The notes below the pieces were generated by a model that did not search any database, was not told where the DNA came from, and saw only the letters and a list, made by a program, of their open reading frames with translations. Below are positions 46,180-56,221 of a DNA stretch of 64,000 nt, one piece after another (position 1 is the first letter of the stretch; each line of letters starts with the position of its first letter). Origin of the DNA: CAVSUZ01 sp963795415 (GTDB lineage Bacteria > Pseudomonadota > Alphaproteobacteria > Acetobacterales > Acetobacteraceae); NCBI GenBank assembly GCA_963795415.1, contig CAWCHQ010000001.1, forward strand, positions 2,852,001 to 2,916,000, written 5' to 3'. The position numbers were made by a program, and so were the translations under genes.

Positions 46180-48608
46180 GGCCGGGCCTCCTCGTTCCGG
46201 GTGAGCATGTCGGCCGCCCAATCGAGGTCCCTCCGGCGCAGCCAGGCGGCAGCAAAGCCGTTACGACCGTGAGCGGTAAGGATCTCTTCGATGATAGCTT
46301 GGTCGGTCTTCGACGATGCGGCGGTGAAGGCGAGCGCGACTTCGGACAGGCCAAGCTCGAACAGGCGATTGCCGCGCCGCGATTGGCAGTAATATTCGCG
46401 CTTCGGCGTCGCCCGAACTCAGGATCTCGATCTGCCGGTCGTTGAGACCGAAACGCCGATAGATCGCGGCGATCTGCGGTTCGAGCGCGCGCTCATTCGG
46501 CAGAAGGATCCGCGTCGGGCAGCTCTCGATGATCGCCGGCGCGATGGCGCTGTTATCGATATCGGCGAGCGATTGCGTGGCGAAGATGACGGACGCGTTC
46601 TTCTTCCGCAGCGTCTTCAGCCACTCGCGAAGCTGAGCCGCGAAGCCGGGATCGTCGAGCGCGAGCCAGCCCTCGTCCACGATGAGCAGCGTCGGGCGTC
46701 CGTCGAAGCGATCCTCGATGCGATGAAACAGATAGGACAGCACCGCAGGCGCCGCGCCAGCGCCGATCAGGCCCTCCGTCTCGAAGGCTTGGACGTCCGC
46801 CTCGCCGAGGCGTTCGGTCTCCGCATCGAGCAATCGCCCCCACGGTCCCGAGAGTGTGTAGGGCTGGAGCGCCTGCTTCAGCGCATTGGACTGCAACAGA
46901 ACCGACAGCCCGGTCATGGTCCGCTCCGCGAGCGGCGCAGAGGCGAGCGAGATGAGCGCTGACCACAGATGCTCCTTGAGCTCGGGTGTCACGGTGACGG
47001 ATTCCCGCGCGAGCAATGTCGCGACCCATTCCGCCGCCCAGGCGCGCTCGCCGGCGTCGTCGACGCGCGCCAGCGGCTGAAGGGCGACGGGCGCGTTCAC
47101 GTCGTTCGCGAGCGCCCCGCCGAGGTCGTGCCAATCGCCGCCCATCGCGAGCGCCGCGGCGCGGATCGATCCGCCGAAATCGAAGGCGAAAACCTGCGCG
47201 CCCGCATAGCGCGGGAACTGCAGCGCCATGAGCGCCAGCAGTACGCTCTTGCCGGCGCCGGTCGGTCCGACGATCAGCGTGTGACCGACATCGCCGACAT
47301 GGAGCGAAAAGCGGAACGGCGTGGATCCTTCGGTCCGCGCGAAGAAGAGCGGCGGCGCCTGGAAATGCTCATCCCGTTCCGGCCCGGCCCAGACCGCTGA
47401 GAACGGCATCATGTGCGCGAGATTGAGGGTCGAGACGGGCGGCTGACGAACATTGGCGTAGACGTGACCCGGCACCGAACCCAGCCACGCCTCGATGGCG
47501 TTGACGCCCTCGCGCATGCAGGTGAAATCGCGGCCCTGAATGGTCTTCTCGACCAGGCGCAGGCGCTCGTCGGCGACCCGGGAGTCTTCGCTCCAGACCG
47601 AGACGGTGGCGGTGACATAGGCTTCACCGACGAGATCGGTGCCGAGCTCCTGCAACGCGGCGTCGGCGTCGAGCGCCTTGTTGGCGGCGTCGGAATCCAT
47701 CAACACCGACGCCTCGTTGGTCATCACCTCCTTGAGGATCGCCATGATGCTCTTGCGCTTGGCGAACCATTGGCGGCGGATCTTCGCGAGCAGCTTCGTC
47801 GCGTCGGTCTTGTCGAGGCAGACGGCACGTGTCGCCCAACGGTACGGAAAGGCGAGCCGGTTCAAATCGTCGAGCAGCCCCGGCCAGGTCTGCGACGGGA
47901 AGCCCATAACCGTCAGCGTTCGAAGATGGGCTGGCCCAAGGCGCGGTTCGAGGCCGGCGGTGAGGTCCTCGTCGACCAGGATGGCGTCGAGATACATCGG
48001 CGTCTCGGGCACGCGCACACGCTGGCGACGCGTCGAAACGCAGGAATGCAGGTAGTCAGTGTCTCGCCGTCATCGAGCCACTCGGCTTCGGGCATGAAGC
48101 CTTCGATCAGCGCGAGCACGCGGTCGGTGCGATCGATGAAGCCTTCGAGCGCGGCGCGCCAATCGGCGGCGCCCGCCGCGCGGTTTTCGTAGAGCCAGGC
48201 CTCGGCGCGCGCGGCATCGTCCGCCGGCGGCAGCCACAACAACGTCAGGAAATAGCGGCTCTCGAAATGCGCGCCTTCCTCCTCGAACTGCGCGCGCCGC
48301 TCTGCGTCGACCAACGCCGAGACGGGATCGGGGAATTCACCGACCGGATAGCGGTGGGCGGGAACGCGCTGCGCCTCGATGAAGACGGCCCAGCCTGAAC
48401 CCAAGCGCCGAAGCGCGTTATTAAGTCGTGACGTGATGGCGACGAGCTCGGCGGGCGTGGCGGAATCGAGATCCGGGCCGCGAAAGCGCGCGGTGCGCTG
48501 GAAGGAGCCGTCCTTGTTGAGGATGACGCCCCGTTCGACGAACGCCGCCCATGGCAGGAAATCGGCGAGGCTTTGCGAGCGGCGGCGATACTCGGCGAGG
48601 TTCATCAT
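46176..48608 (-). pseudogene. trbE: TrbE, VirB4-like ATPase, two frameshifts
   Basis: Start MMNLAEYRRRSQSLADFLPW; N-terminal CagE/VirB4 domain, Walker A GPTGAGKSVL (about residue 452), Walker B TLLIVDEGWL and VIFATQSLADI. Frame breaks: one base missing near 48057 (after GETLT; the other frame resumes with RVPETPMYLDAILVDEDL), and a change near 46395 (after AEARI), beyond which RRGNRLFELGLSEVALAFTA to RNEEARP runs to a TGA at 46176 overlapping trbJ. The repaired length, about 810 residues, is normal. It would power pilus assembly and transfer. Confidence 0.9.
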
Positions 48609-48618
48609 CGAGCGAACC

Positions 48619-48888
48619 TCATGCGACCAGATGCTGCGGATAACGGAGATGCCGCCGCACAACGTCTACAAAGGCGGGATCGCGCTTGGCGGCCCAGACG
48701 GCGGCGAGATGGCCGAGCAGCCAAATCGCGCCCCCAACCATCCAGAGGCGGAGGCCAAGACCGATCGCGGCGGCGAGCGTGCCGTTGACGATTGCGACCG
48801 CGCGCGGCGCGCCGCCGAGCAGGATCGGTTCTGTCAGCGCGCGATGGACAGGCGCGTAGAAGCCGGCGATAGGCGCATCCTGCTCCAT
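48619..48888 (-). CDS. trbD: TrbD, VirB3-like inner-membrane protein
   Basis: An 89-residue protein starting MEQDAPIAGFYAPVHRALTE with the family pattern ILLGGAPRAVAIVNGTLAAA and membrane helices (AAIGLGLRLWMVGGAIWLLG). The start overlaps the trbC stop in TGATG. VirB3 proteins associate with the VirB4 ATPase, encoded next. Confidence 0.95.
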   Translation of the reverse strand: MEQDAPIAGFYAPVHRALTEPILLGGAPRAVAIVNGTLAAAIGLGLRLWMVGGAIWLLGHLAAVWAAKRDPAFVDVVRRHLRYPQHLVA

Positions 48889-49211
48889 CACACCAGCGCT
48901 CCGCCCCCGAATTGAAAGAAGGTCAGGAAGAAGCTCGACGCGGCGAACGCGATCGAGAGACCGAAAACGATCTGGATCAGCCGGCGGAAGCCGCCGGAGG
49001 TTTCGCCGAACGCCAGCGTCAGACCGGTGGCGATGATGATGATCACCGAGATGACCTTCGCGACCGGACCCTGGATCGAATCCAGGATCTGCGTGAGGGG
49101 CTGTTCCCACGGCATGTTGGAGCCAGCGGCGTAAGCCGGCGCGGTAACGAGCGCGACGAAGGCGAAGGTCGAAGCCGTGGCGAGCGCACGGCGAGTACGG
49201 TTGGGCAGCAT
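48888..49211 (-). CDS. trbC: TrbC, VirB2-like pilin
   Basis: A 107-residue pilin precursor from MLPNRTRRALATASTFAFVA with a signal peptide ending AYA, a short hydrophilic part (GSNMPWEQPLTQILDSIQGP) and two membrane helices (VAKVISVIIIIATGLTLAFG and IVFGLSIAFAASSFFLTFFQ). TraF, encoded at 56.2 kb, is the expected protease for pilin maturation. Overlaps trbB by 1 bp. Confidence 0.95.
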   Translation of the reverse strand: MLPNRTRRALATASTFAFVALVTAPAYAAGSNMPWEQPLTQILDSIQGPVAKVISVIIIIATGLTLAFGETSGGFRRLIQIVFGLSIAFAASSFFLTFFQFGGGALV

Positions 49212-50176
49212 CACGGTTCTCCTGCGGGGGTGAGGACGTAATCGCCGGTGGGCGAAAGGCCCTTCACCGCCGCGAGCTCGGCGAGCCGACGGGCAGAGCC
49301 GCGGCCGGCGAGGACCGCGATGAGGTCGATGGTCTCGGCGATCAGCGCGCGCGGGACCGTGATCACAGCTTCCTGGATGAGCTGTTCGAGGCGGCGCAGA
49401 GCGCCGATTGCCGAACCCGCATGAAGCGTCCCGACACCGCCGGGATGGCCCGTTCCCCACGCCTTCAGCAGGTCGAGGGCTTCCGCCCCGCGCACCTCGC
49501 CAATGGGAATACGATCGGGCCGAAGCCGCAGCGACGAACGGACGAGGTCGGAGAGCGAGGCGGCGCCGTCCTTTGTGCGAAGCGCGACCAGGTTCGGCGC
49601 TGCGCATTGCAGCTCGCGCGTATCCTCGATCAGCACGACGCGGTCGCCGGTCTTAGCGACCTCGGCGAGCAGCGCGTTGACCAGTGTGGTCTTGCCGGTG
49701 GAGGTGCCGCCGGCGACGAGCACATTCTTGCGGTCGCGCACGGCGATGCGCAGAAGTTCAGCCTGCGTCGCCGATATGATGCCGGAGCGCACATAGTCGT
49801 CGAGGGTGAAGACAGCGACGGCGGGACGGCGAATGGCAAAGCACGGCGCGGCCACCACCGGCGGCACCAAGCCCTCGAAGCGCTCCCCACTTTCTGGCAG
49901 TTCGGCCGAGACGCGTGGACTACCCGCATGGACCTCGACACCGACATGATGCGCAACGAGGCGCACGATGCGCTCGGCGTCTGCGGGCGTGACGCGACAG
50001 GCGGTATCTTCGAGGCCGCCCGACAACCGATCGATCCACAAGCGACCGTCGGGATTGAGCATCACTTCGACGATGCTGGGGTCTTCGAGATAAGCAGAGA
50101 TCGTCGGGCCGAGCGCGGTGCGCAGCATGCGCGCACCGCGGGCGAAGACTTCAGACCGGAGGGAGATTGTCGTCAC
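49211..50176 (-). CDS. trbB: TrbB, VirB11-like traffic ATPase
   Basis: A 321-residue intact hexameric ATPase. The GTG at 50176 (MTTISLRSEVFARGARMLRT) is the preferred start; an ATG two bases upstream runs into a stop. It has Walker A GGTSTGKTT (about residues 155-163), an Asp box (VVLIEDTRELQC), Walker B-like RPDRIPIGEVRGAEALDLL and a His box GHPGGVGTLHAGS. It is the first gene of the trb operon. Confidence 0.95.
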   Translation of the reverse strand: MTTISLRSEVFARGARMLRTALGPTISAYLEDPSIVEVMLNPDGRLWIDRLSGGLEDTACRVTPADAERIVRLVAHHVGVEVHAGSPRVSAELPESGERFEGLVPPVVAAPCFAIRRPAVAVFTLDDYVRSGIISATQAELLRIAVRDRKNVLVAGGTSTGKTTLVNALLAEVAKTGDRVVLIEDTRELQCAAPNLVALRTKDGAASLSDLVRSSLRLRPDRIPIGEVRGAEALDLLKAWGTGHPGGVGTLHAGSAIGALRRLEQLIQEAVITVPRALIAETIDLIAVLAGRGSARRLAELAAVKGLSPTGDYVLTPAGEP

Positions 50177-50446
50177 ATGAGCCCCGCAAAGCGCCTCAAC
50201 TCAGCGGCGGATGTCAGCGGGGTTGATTAGAAAGAGCGGGAAATGGGACTCCGCAACAACAGAAATGAGGCAGGAGGGCTCTGGGATAGAAAGACAGACG
50301 AAAGGGATTGCGGGCTACGTGCGGGCTGGCCCGTTAACCGACCGCTCAGGATAGAATCCAGCCTGTCTGCTTTAGGGGCTGCTGAAGGTCAGCATCGGCC
50401 GCTAGGAGTATGAGACTGCTATCGCGCCGTAAACGACGCGATAGCT
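50177..50446. other. Region upstream of the trb operon
   Basis: About 270 bp between trbB and an AlpA-like remnant. It is less GC-rich than the genes around it and should contain the trb promoter, but I cannot pick a convincing -35/-10 pair. No coding sequence is seen. Confidence 0.4.
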
Positions 50447-50740
50447 TTATCTCGGGTCACCTAATCGGTCACCGCTCTGACCGGTCGGGTCTTGCGCTGG
50501 TGAACATTCGGGCCAGGCGCAATCTTGGCTCGCCCTTCCAGGCAGGTTTGGCGACGTTTGCTGCAGCCACGCCTCGATCTCTTCCAGATCCCACACGACA
50601 CATCGTGGCGTAAGATTGAAACGGCGCGGGAATTCGCCGCGCTTCTCCATCTCGTAAATGGTGCTGTCGGCCAGCGGCACGTTAGCCGAAGTTCATGCCG
50701 CCTGATCGTCCGAGGAAGGCCGGTCAGAACCGTCGCCGGG
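50447..50740 (-). pseudogene. AlpA/excisionase-like small HTH protein, frameshifted
   Basis: The core VPLADSTIYEMEKRGEFPRR followed by FNLTPRCVVWDLEEIEAWLQ is an AlpA-type winged HTH. The preceding strand TIRRHELR lies in a different frame, one base apart at about 50685. From the GTG at 50680 only the second half of the domain would be made. AlpA-like proteins regulate excision or operon expression in integrated elements. Confidence 0.65.
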
Positions 50741-50853
50741 CCAGAATATCCGACCGGATCCCTGTCATCGTTCTGGTATGGCATCATCAAGACGCGTACG
50801 CGGCTTGGTTTCTTTGACATCTCTATTCGCCTCTGTAGGTGGGAGGAGGGCAG

Positions 50854-51279
50854 CTACAATGCCGTGTCTACGACATCGGCTGCCACATCCACGCTCACCT
50901 CGTCGGCAAGTCTACGACCCCTAGCGAGGCGCCGGCCTAGCGCTTCGACAAACCCCTCATAACGCTCGCGACCTTTGGTTTGAGCTGCGGCGAGAGCTGT
51001 GTCCGGTAGGGCCGGCGTACTGGTCAACCAGAAGCGCACGAACACCGCCAACGCCTCATTCGAGATCGTGACGTGCCGCTCGATGAGCTCCATCTGCCGC
51101 GTCATGCGATCAAGCCGGCGCGCCAGGGCCGCTTCCAGGCGGTCGGCACCGTCGGGCGTCAGATGTGAGGCAAGCGCCGCCTCCACGATCAAGGCCTGCG
51201 GCACACGTTTGCGGGCTGCATAGTCCGCGAGCTTCGTCGCGAGATCGGGCGGCAGGCGAAATGTGTGTTTCGTCCTCAT
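50854..51279 (-). CDS. CopG/ribbon-helix-helix-like protein upstream of traG
   Basis: A 141-residue protein starting MRTKHTFRLPPDLATKLADY then AARKRVPQALIVEAALASHL, a CopG-type ribbon-helix-helix, followed by a helical C-terminal part (LARRLDRMTRQMELIERHVT). Such genes sit immediately downstream of traG in Tra/Trb elements and probably autoregulate the operon. It follows traG by 18 bp. Confidence 0.8.
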   Translation of the reverse strand: MRTKHTFRLPPDLATKLADYAARKRVPQALIVEAALASHLTPDGADRLEAALARRLDRMTRQMELIERHVTISNEALAVFVRFWLTSTPALPDTALAAAQTKGRERYEGFVEALGRRLARGRRLADEVSVDVAADVVDTAL

Positions 51280-51297
51280 CGGCGTTACATCTGCATG

Positions 51298-53271
51298 TCA
51301 TCGCCGGGGGTCGAGCGACACTTGACGTGCGACCGTTCCGAACGTGCGCTGCATGATGCGCTGGCGCTGAACCTCGTCGTCCGGTTCGTCATCCATAGTG
51401 TCGAACTCGTGAACCGGCTTCTTCGGCTCTGGCACGATTTCCTCGTGTTCCGGCAACTCGGGTTCGCGCCGAATGCCGGCATTGGCGGGGTCCTCAGTGG
51501 AGGAGTCGGATGGCGCCTCGACGACCTGCCCCGCCCAATCGCCTTCACGCGAGACCAAAGGATCTGCCTCGATCGGTGGCAATGTCGGTCTGGTCAACGT
51601 CGACGGCCGAAGAATACGCGCCTGCAGTTCCTGGTCCTCGAAATATCGTGCCTTCGTCGCCCGGATGGGAGCGCAGCCGGATACGAGGACCAGCTCGTCG
51701 TCAGGCGGAAGCTGCATCACCTCGCCCGGGGTCAGGAGCGGCCGCGCCGTCTCCTGTCGGGAAATCATCAAGTGACCGAGCCACGGGCTCAACCGGCTGC
51801 CGGCGTAGTTCTTCATCGCTCGCAGTTCAGTCGCCATGCCGAGCGCGTCTGAAACACGCTTGGCAGTGCGTTCGTCATTCGTCGCGAAGCTCACGCGCAC
51901 ATGGCAATTGTCCAGGATGGAGTTGTTTTGGCCGTAGGCCTTCTCGATCTGGTTCAGAGACTGCGCGATCAGGAAACTCTTCAGACCGTAACCGGCCATG
52001 AAGGCTAGCGCGCTCTCGAAGAAGTCGAGACGGCCGAGCGCCGGAAACTCATCGAGCATCAGCAGCAGCCGATGCCGGCGGCGCTTCAATTCCAGTTCCT
52101 CGGTGAGGCGGCGACCGATCTGATTGAGGATCAGGCGCACAAGAGGCTTGGTCCTACTGATGTCGGATGGCGGGACGACGAGATAGAGCGTCACTGGGCG
52201 CTCGGCTTCGACCAGATCACGGATGCGCCAGTCGCAGCGCCGGGTGACCGTCGCGACAACCGGATCGCGATAGAGACCGAGGAAGGACATGGCGGTCGAC
52301 AAGACGCCGGAACGTTCATTCTCGCTCTTGTTCAGGAGCTCGCGCGCGGCACTCGCGACGACGGGATGAACCCCCTTCGTCCCCAGATGCGGTGTCGTCA
52401 TCATTGCCCGCAACGTCGTCTCGGTCGGGCGCTTCGGATCGGAGAGAAAGTTGGCGACGCCCGCGAGCGTCTTGTCCGCCTCGGCGTAGAGCACGTGCAG
52501 GATGGTGCCGACGAGTAGTGAATGGCTCGTCTTTTCCCAGTGGTTCCTCTTCTCCAGCGCACCTTCGGGGTCGACGAGCACGTCGGCGATGTTCTGCACG
52601 TCGCGCACCTCCCATTCTCCCCGACGGACCTCGAGCAGGGGATTGTAGGCGGTGCTTTGCGTGTTGGTCGGATCGAAGAGCAGTACGCGGCCGAACCGCG
52701 CTCGCCAGCCGGCGGTCAGCCCCCAGTTCTCGCCCTTGATGTCGTGGACAATCGCCGAGCCCGGCCAGGTCAGGAGCGTCGGCACGACTAGGCCGACGCC
52801 CTTGCCGGATCGCGTCGGCGCGAAGCACAGCACATGTTCCGGGCCGTGGTGGCGGAGATAGGCGCCGCGCCAGCGACCGAGCAGAACGCCGTCGGGATGC
52901 AGCAGGCCCGCGCGCTTGATCTCGCGCGTCTCGGCCCAGCGCGCGGACCCATAGGTCGTCACCTTCTTCACTTCGCGCGCCCGCCAAACCGACATGGCGA
53001 CAGCCACGACGAACGCAGCTAGCCCTCCGGCGCCCGCGATGAAACCTCCCGTGACGAAGATCTCATGGGCATAGGCATCGTAGACGAACCACCACCAGAA
53101 GAACGCGGGCGGCTGGTATATCGGCCACCCGAACAAGGTGAACCAGGGGCGCCCGAGCTGGGGTTGGAAGGCGAGTTGCCAAGCGGTCCACTCCGTCGCC
53201 GCCCACATGAAGGCGAGCACGGAAGCGCAGACGAGAAGAATCTGGACCCAAAGAATCTTGGTCGGGTTCAT
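51298..53271 (-). CDS. traG: TraG/VirD4-type coupling protein
   Basis: A 657-residue intact type IV coupling protein. N-terminal membrane helices (ILWVQILLVCASVLAFMWAA, FVTGGFIAGAGGLAAFVVAV) are followed by the T4SS-DNA_transf domain: Walker A PTRSGKGVG (about residue 155), Walker B LLLMLDEFPALG (about 405), and the Gln motif KSFLIAQSLNQI. It links the relaxase-DNA complex to the Trb channel and energises DNA export. Its C-terminal 80 residues are acidic and unstructured. Confidence 0.95.
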   Translation of the reverse strand: MNPTKILWVQILLVCASVLAFMWAATEWTAWQLAFQPQLGRPWFTLFGWPIYQPPAFFWWWFVYDAYAHEIFVTGGFIAGAGGLAAFVVAVAMSVWRAREVKKVTTYGSARWAETREIKRAGLLHPDGVLLGRWRGAYLRHHGPEHVLCFAPTRSGKGVGLVVPTLLTWPGSAIVHDIKGENWGLTAGWRARFGRVLLFDPTNTQSTAYNPLLEVRRGEWEVRDVQNIADVLVDPEGALEKRNHWEKTSHSLLVGTILHVLYAEADKTLAGVANFLSDPKRPTETTLRAMMTTPHLGTKGVHPVVASAARELLNKSENERSGVLSTAMSFLGLYRDPVVATVTRRCDWRIRDLVEAERPVTLYLVVPPSDISRTKPLVRLILNQIGRRLTEELELKRRRHRLLLMLDEFPALGRLDFFESALAFMAGYGLKSFLIAQSLNQIEKAYGQNNSILDNCHVRVSFATNDERTAKRVSDALGMATELRAMKNYAGSRLSPWLGHLMISRQETARPLLTPGEVMQLPPDDELVLVSGCAPIRATKARYFEDQELQARILRPSTLTRPTLPPIEADPLVSREGDWAGQVVEAPSDSSTEDPANAGIRREPELPEHEEIVPEPKKPVHEFDTMDDEPDDEVQRQRIMQRTFGTVARQVSLDPRR

Positions 53272-53380
53272 GGCGAGACCAGATCAGCCGCTTCGCGGAA
53301 AGCCGACGCAAGCTCGGAGTGCGAGGGCTCAAGCGGCTGGACACAGTGGCGCGGTAATCGGACGGTTCGCAGCGGGATCG

Positions 53381-55135
53381 TCATAGTCCCAGCCCCCGTT
53401 TCCGGCCCAGATTCCAATCCACGTTCCCGCTTGGGGCCATTAGGCCGCGTACCTCACGACCGAGCTCCTTCTCCAGCGCTGGCCGCCACGGCACGAGCTG
53501 GAAGCCGAGCCCATCATCGATCATAGCGAACCGGCCGGAGGCGAGCGTCACCCGCTGCCGATAGACGCCCGAGACGTGCTCGCCTTCTGCCGCGGGCTGA
53601 TAGGCGAGCCCTGTCTCGGTCGAGAGCTTCGCCGCCGCGTCATCCAATTCTCGCCGACGCAGGGTGGCGAGCAGGTCGCGCGCAAAGACAGCGCGCTGTC
53701 CCTGCCGCCGCGCGAGGCCTTCCTCGGCGAGATGATCGATGCGCGCCTCCATAGCCTCGCGGACTTCGGCGCCGAATCCGCCACCGCTGAGCGGCGGGTC
53801 CTTCGCGAGGAGCTGGCGGTCGAGCCACGTCGCGCCGGACGCCGTCACCTGCGCTTCGATCGAGAGATCCGAACGGGTCGCGAGCGACAGTCGACGTCGT
53901 CCGTTCGCGTCGTCATAGCTCCGCGCCTCCACGATCGCCCCGGGCGGTGCATCGCCGGTCATCTCGAGGTCGGAGAAGTTGAGGTGATGGGCTCGGCCAT
54001 CTACGCCGGCGACGATCGCGTAGGCAGTGCCCTTCAATTCGTCGTCGAGACCTCGCTTGACCAGCCGGCCCAGCACCGGATCGGACGGTTCCTCTCCGTG
54101 TAGCGCGAAGGTGCTGACGTCCGGTTCACTTCCTTCCGCGCTCATGGCCTGGTGCATGGTCTTGATGATGTCGCCTCGAATGCCGAGCTGGCGCAGCGTT
54201 TGATCGAGTCCCGGCTTCAGCGTCCAGCAGGCGGGGCCGACCGGATCGGCCAAACCGAGTCGCTCGAGCTTGGCGGCCCTTCCCAGCAAGACGCGGCGCA
54301 GCTCTGGATCCTCCGCGTTGGGGCTGGATCTCAGATCGAGGACGCCACCGCACTCGTCGGAGATGTCGCGCAATCGGCGGTCGAGGCTCGTCCAGCGCTC
54401 CGAACCTACCTCGCGCTCCAGGGCGGTACGGATCTCCTGCTCGCTTCGCGGGCCGAGCTCAAACGTGACGCGCTCGGCGGCGCGATCACGGAAGCCCCGA
54501 CTGATGTAGTCGCGGCTGATGACGAGGTCCGTGCCGTCGTCTGCACAGCCTCGCACCAGCACATGGATATGCGGATTGTCCGTGTTCCAGTGATCGACAG
54601 CGACCCAGTCGAGCCTCGTGCCAAGATCGCGCTCAGCGTCGGCCATCAGCTCCCGAGTAAAGGCGCGAAGATCGGCCATGCTCGTCGCGTCCTCGGGCGA
54701 TATCGTGAACCGGAAATGGTGCCGATCTTCTTCGCACCGCTCCGCGAACGCTCTGATGTCTGCGTCATCCGATCGGACATCGAACATCCTCGCGTCGGCA
54801 CCGTCGCGGGTGACGCCCTCGCGCTTGAGATAGGCGACGTGCTTCGAGAGCGGCGCCGAGCGGAATTTCGATCCCTTGTGGCGCACGATCCTTGTCATGA
54901 TGACGACGCGGCGGCTTCGGGTCCGCGGCGACAGAGACAGGGCTGCCCGCCGGCCACGCCCGAATGTCGAGTGCCCTGCGGAGCTTGCGCTCCGTCCGAA
55001 GCCATTGCCGCGATGACCGGCCTTCTTCGCGGCGCGCATTACCTCTCCAACGAAGGTCTTGGGACGCCTGGCGCTCTGGTTGCCGTGGCGGATGCGGCCA
55101 GGTCGGATACGCAGGTCGTCATCGCGCACCGTCAT
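53381..55135 (-). CDS. Relaxase with DUF3363 domain
   Basis: A 584-residue intact protein. A basic N-terminal tail (MTVRDDDLRIRPGRIRHGNQ) precedes the HUH nuclease core. HFRFTISPEDATSMADLRAF and the histidine triad segment WVAVDHWNTDNPHIHVLVRG (about residues 178-197) form the metal site. The C-terminal DUF3363 part spans about residues 250-580. The family nicks oriT and carries the strand into the recipient. The oriT itself was not recognised; it may lie near this gene. Confidence 0.9.
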   Translation of the reverse strand: MTVRDDDLRIRPGRIRHGNQSARRPKTFVGEVMRAAKKAGHRGNGFGRSASSAGHSTFGRGRRAALSLSPRTRSRRVVIMTRIVRHKGSKFRSAPLSKHVAYLKREGVTRDGADARMFDVRSDDADIRAFAERCEEDRHHFRFTISPEDATSMADLRAFTRELMADAERDLGTRLDWVAVDHWNTDNPHIHVLVRGCADDGTDLVISRDYISRGFRDRAAERVTFELGPRSEQEIRTALEREVGSERWTSLDRRLRDISDECGGVLDLRSSPNAEDPELRRVLLGRAAKLERLGLADPVGPACWTLKPGLDQTLRQLGIRGDIIKTMHQAMSAEGSEPDVSTFALHGEEPSDPVLGRLVKRGLDDELKGTAYAIVAGVDGRAHHLNFSDLEMTGDAPPGAIVEARSYDDANGRRRLSLATRSDLSIEAQVTASGATWLDRQLLAKDPPLSGGGFGAEVREAMEARIDHLAEEGLARRQGQRAVFARDLLATLRRRELDDAAAKLSTETGLAYQPAAEGEHVSGVYRQRVTLASGRFAMIDDGLGFQLVPWRPALEKELGREVRGLMAPSGNVDWNLGRKRGLGL

Positions 55136-55148
55136 AGCTGCGCGTGCC

Positions 55149-55364
55149 TCAGATCACGGTGATGGCGATTGGACCGTTGAAATCGTTGATCTTTGAGGCA
55201 AAGACGCCAGCAAGACCGATGTGTCGATGGGCCGAAATACGCAATCCAACCAACCACATGCGCCCGACAATGGTCGGCGCTTTTATCTTGCCGTCCATGG
55301 GTTGGTCGCCTCCGCTCCCCTGCGCCCACACCCAAACCTGTCCGATCGCCCGCCAGACACCCAT
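55149..55364 (-). CDS. Small hypothetical protein between relaxase and transglycosylase genes
   Basis: A 71-residue frame MGVWRAIGQVWVWAQGSGGD then GKIKAPTIVGRMWLVGLRIS and GVFASKINDFNGPIAITVI. It is hydrophobic and beta-rich, with no known domain. Spacing (13 bp to the relaxase, 15 bp to the transglycosylase) fits a gene in the operon. Confidence 0.55.
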   Translation of the reverse strand: MGVWRAIGQVWVWAQGSGGDQPMDGKIKAPTIVGRMWLVGLRISAHRHIGLAGVFASKINDFNGPIAITVI

Positions 55365-55379
55365 GAGACCGAAGGGAGC

Positions 55380-56219
55380 TCATAACCTGGGCTCTCGCGC
55401 CGACAGAGGGGCGAACAGCCCTTGGGATTGTGGCGCAAGGTCCGTCCAATCCGTCGTCGGCCTTGCCACGGATCGACGTTTGCCGAGGTCGCCGGATGAC
55501 ATTGCGCCTGTGCTTGAGACGTCGTTCGCGCGCACCGGAAACAACGGCGAACTGGTCCAGGTCCGGATGATCGCGGTGATGACGTTGCCCGGCGCCGATC
55601 CGTCTTCGCGCAGCAACGGTGCGAGCGCGGCGACGTAGGCTTGCGTCTCCGCCGGCAGTGGACGGCCGCTCGTAAGATGATCTTCGTAGCGTCCAGGCCC
55701 GGCATTGTAGGCCGCGAGGAAGCCGGCCGTGCCGTAGCGATCGTGCAGCTCGCGAAGATACGCTGCGCCCGCGACAATGTTGTCGTGCGGATCAAAGGGA
55801 TTGGGGCCAAGGCCGTAGCGCGACCGCAAGCCGGACCAGGTGTCGGGCATGATCTGCATCAGGCCCATCGCGCCTTTCGGTGAGACGGCGCGCACGACGC
55901 CGCGACTTTCCGCCTGCATGACAGCGGTGATCCAGGATATCGGAATGCCGAAGCGCAGTGCGGCTTCCGCGACGAAACGCTCAATCCGATCGCTCTTCGA
56001 CGTCACGGTTGATTGCGCGGCGGCGACAGGCTGCGCGTTGGCGATGCCACACGCGGCGAACAGCACCACCATGACCACGACATGCAGACGGCTGCGAAAG
56101 CGGCGTGCGTGATGTGAGCCGGAACGGCGAGCGGGATGCGCAGCGATGGCCGGGAAGAAGGAACGGACCCAAGCCCCGGAGATTTGAACGGCCACCGATT
56201 GTGAGGACGGTCGAGGCAT
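55380..56219 (-). CDS. Lytic transglycosylase (SLT domain)
   Basis: A 279-residue protein from MPRPSSQSVAVQISGAWVRS. The signal region (HVVVMVVLFAACGIANAQPV) is followed by the SLT fold: RFGIPISWITAVMQAESRGV with catalytic Glu at about residue 102, SPKGAMGLMQIMPDTW, NPFDPHDNIVAGAAYLRELH and FLAAYNAGPGRYED. It opens peptidoglycan for the transfer channel (VirB1-like). It starts 3 bp after the traF stop. Confidence 0.95.
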   Translation of the reverse strand: MPRPSSQSVAVQISGAWVRSFFPAIAAHPARRSGSHHARRFRSRLHVVVMVVLFAACGIANAQPVAAAQSTVTSKSDRIERFVAEAALRFGIPISWITAVMQAESRGVVRAVSPKGAMGLMQIMPDTWSGLRSRYGLGPNPFDPHDNIVAGAAYLRELHDRYGTAGFLAAYNAGPGRYEDHLTSGRPLPAETQAYVAALAPLLREDGSAPGNVITAIIRTWTSSPLFPVRANDVSSTGAMSSGDLGKRRSVARPTTDWTDLAPQSQGLFAPLSAREPRL

Positions 56220-56221
56220 GG

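Noticed and set aside
54152..55162. 336-codon plus-strand open frame
   Set aside because: It is antisense to the relaxase gene, whose histidine motif is clear.
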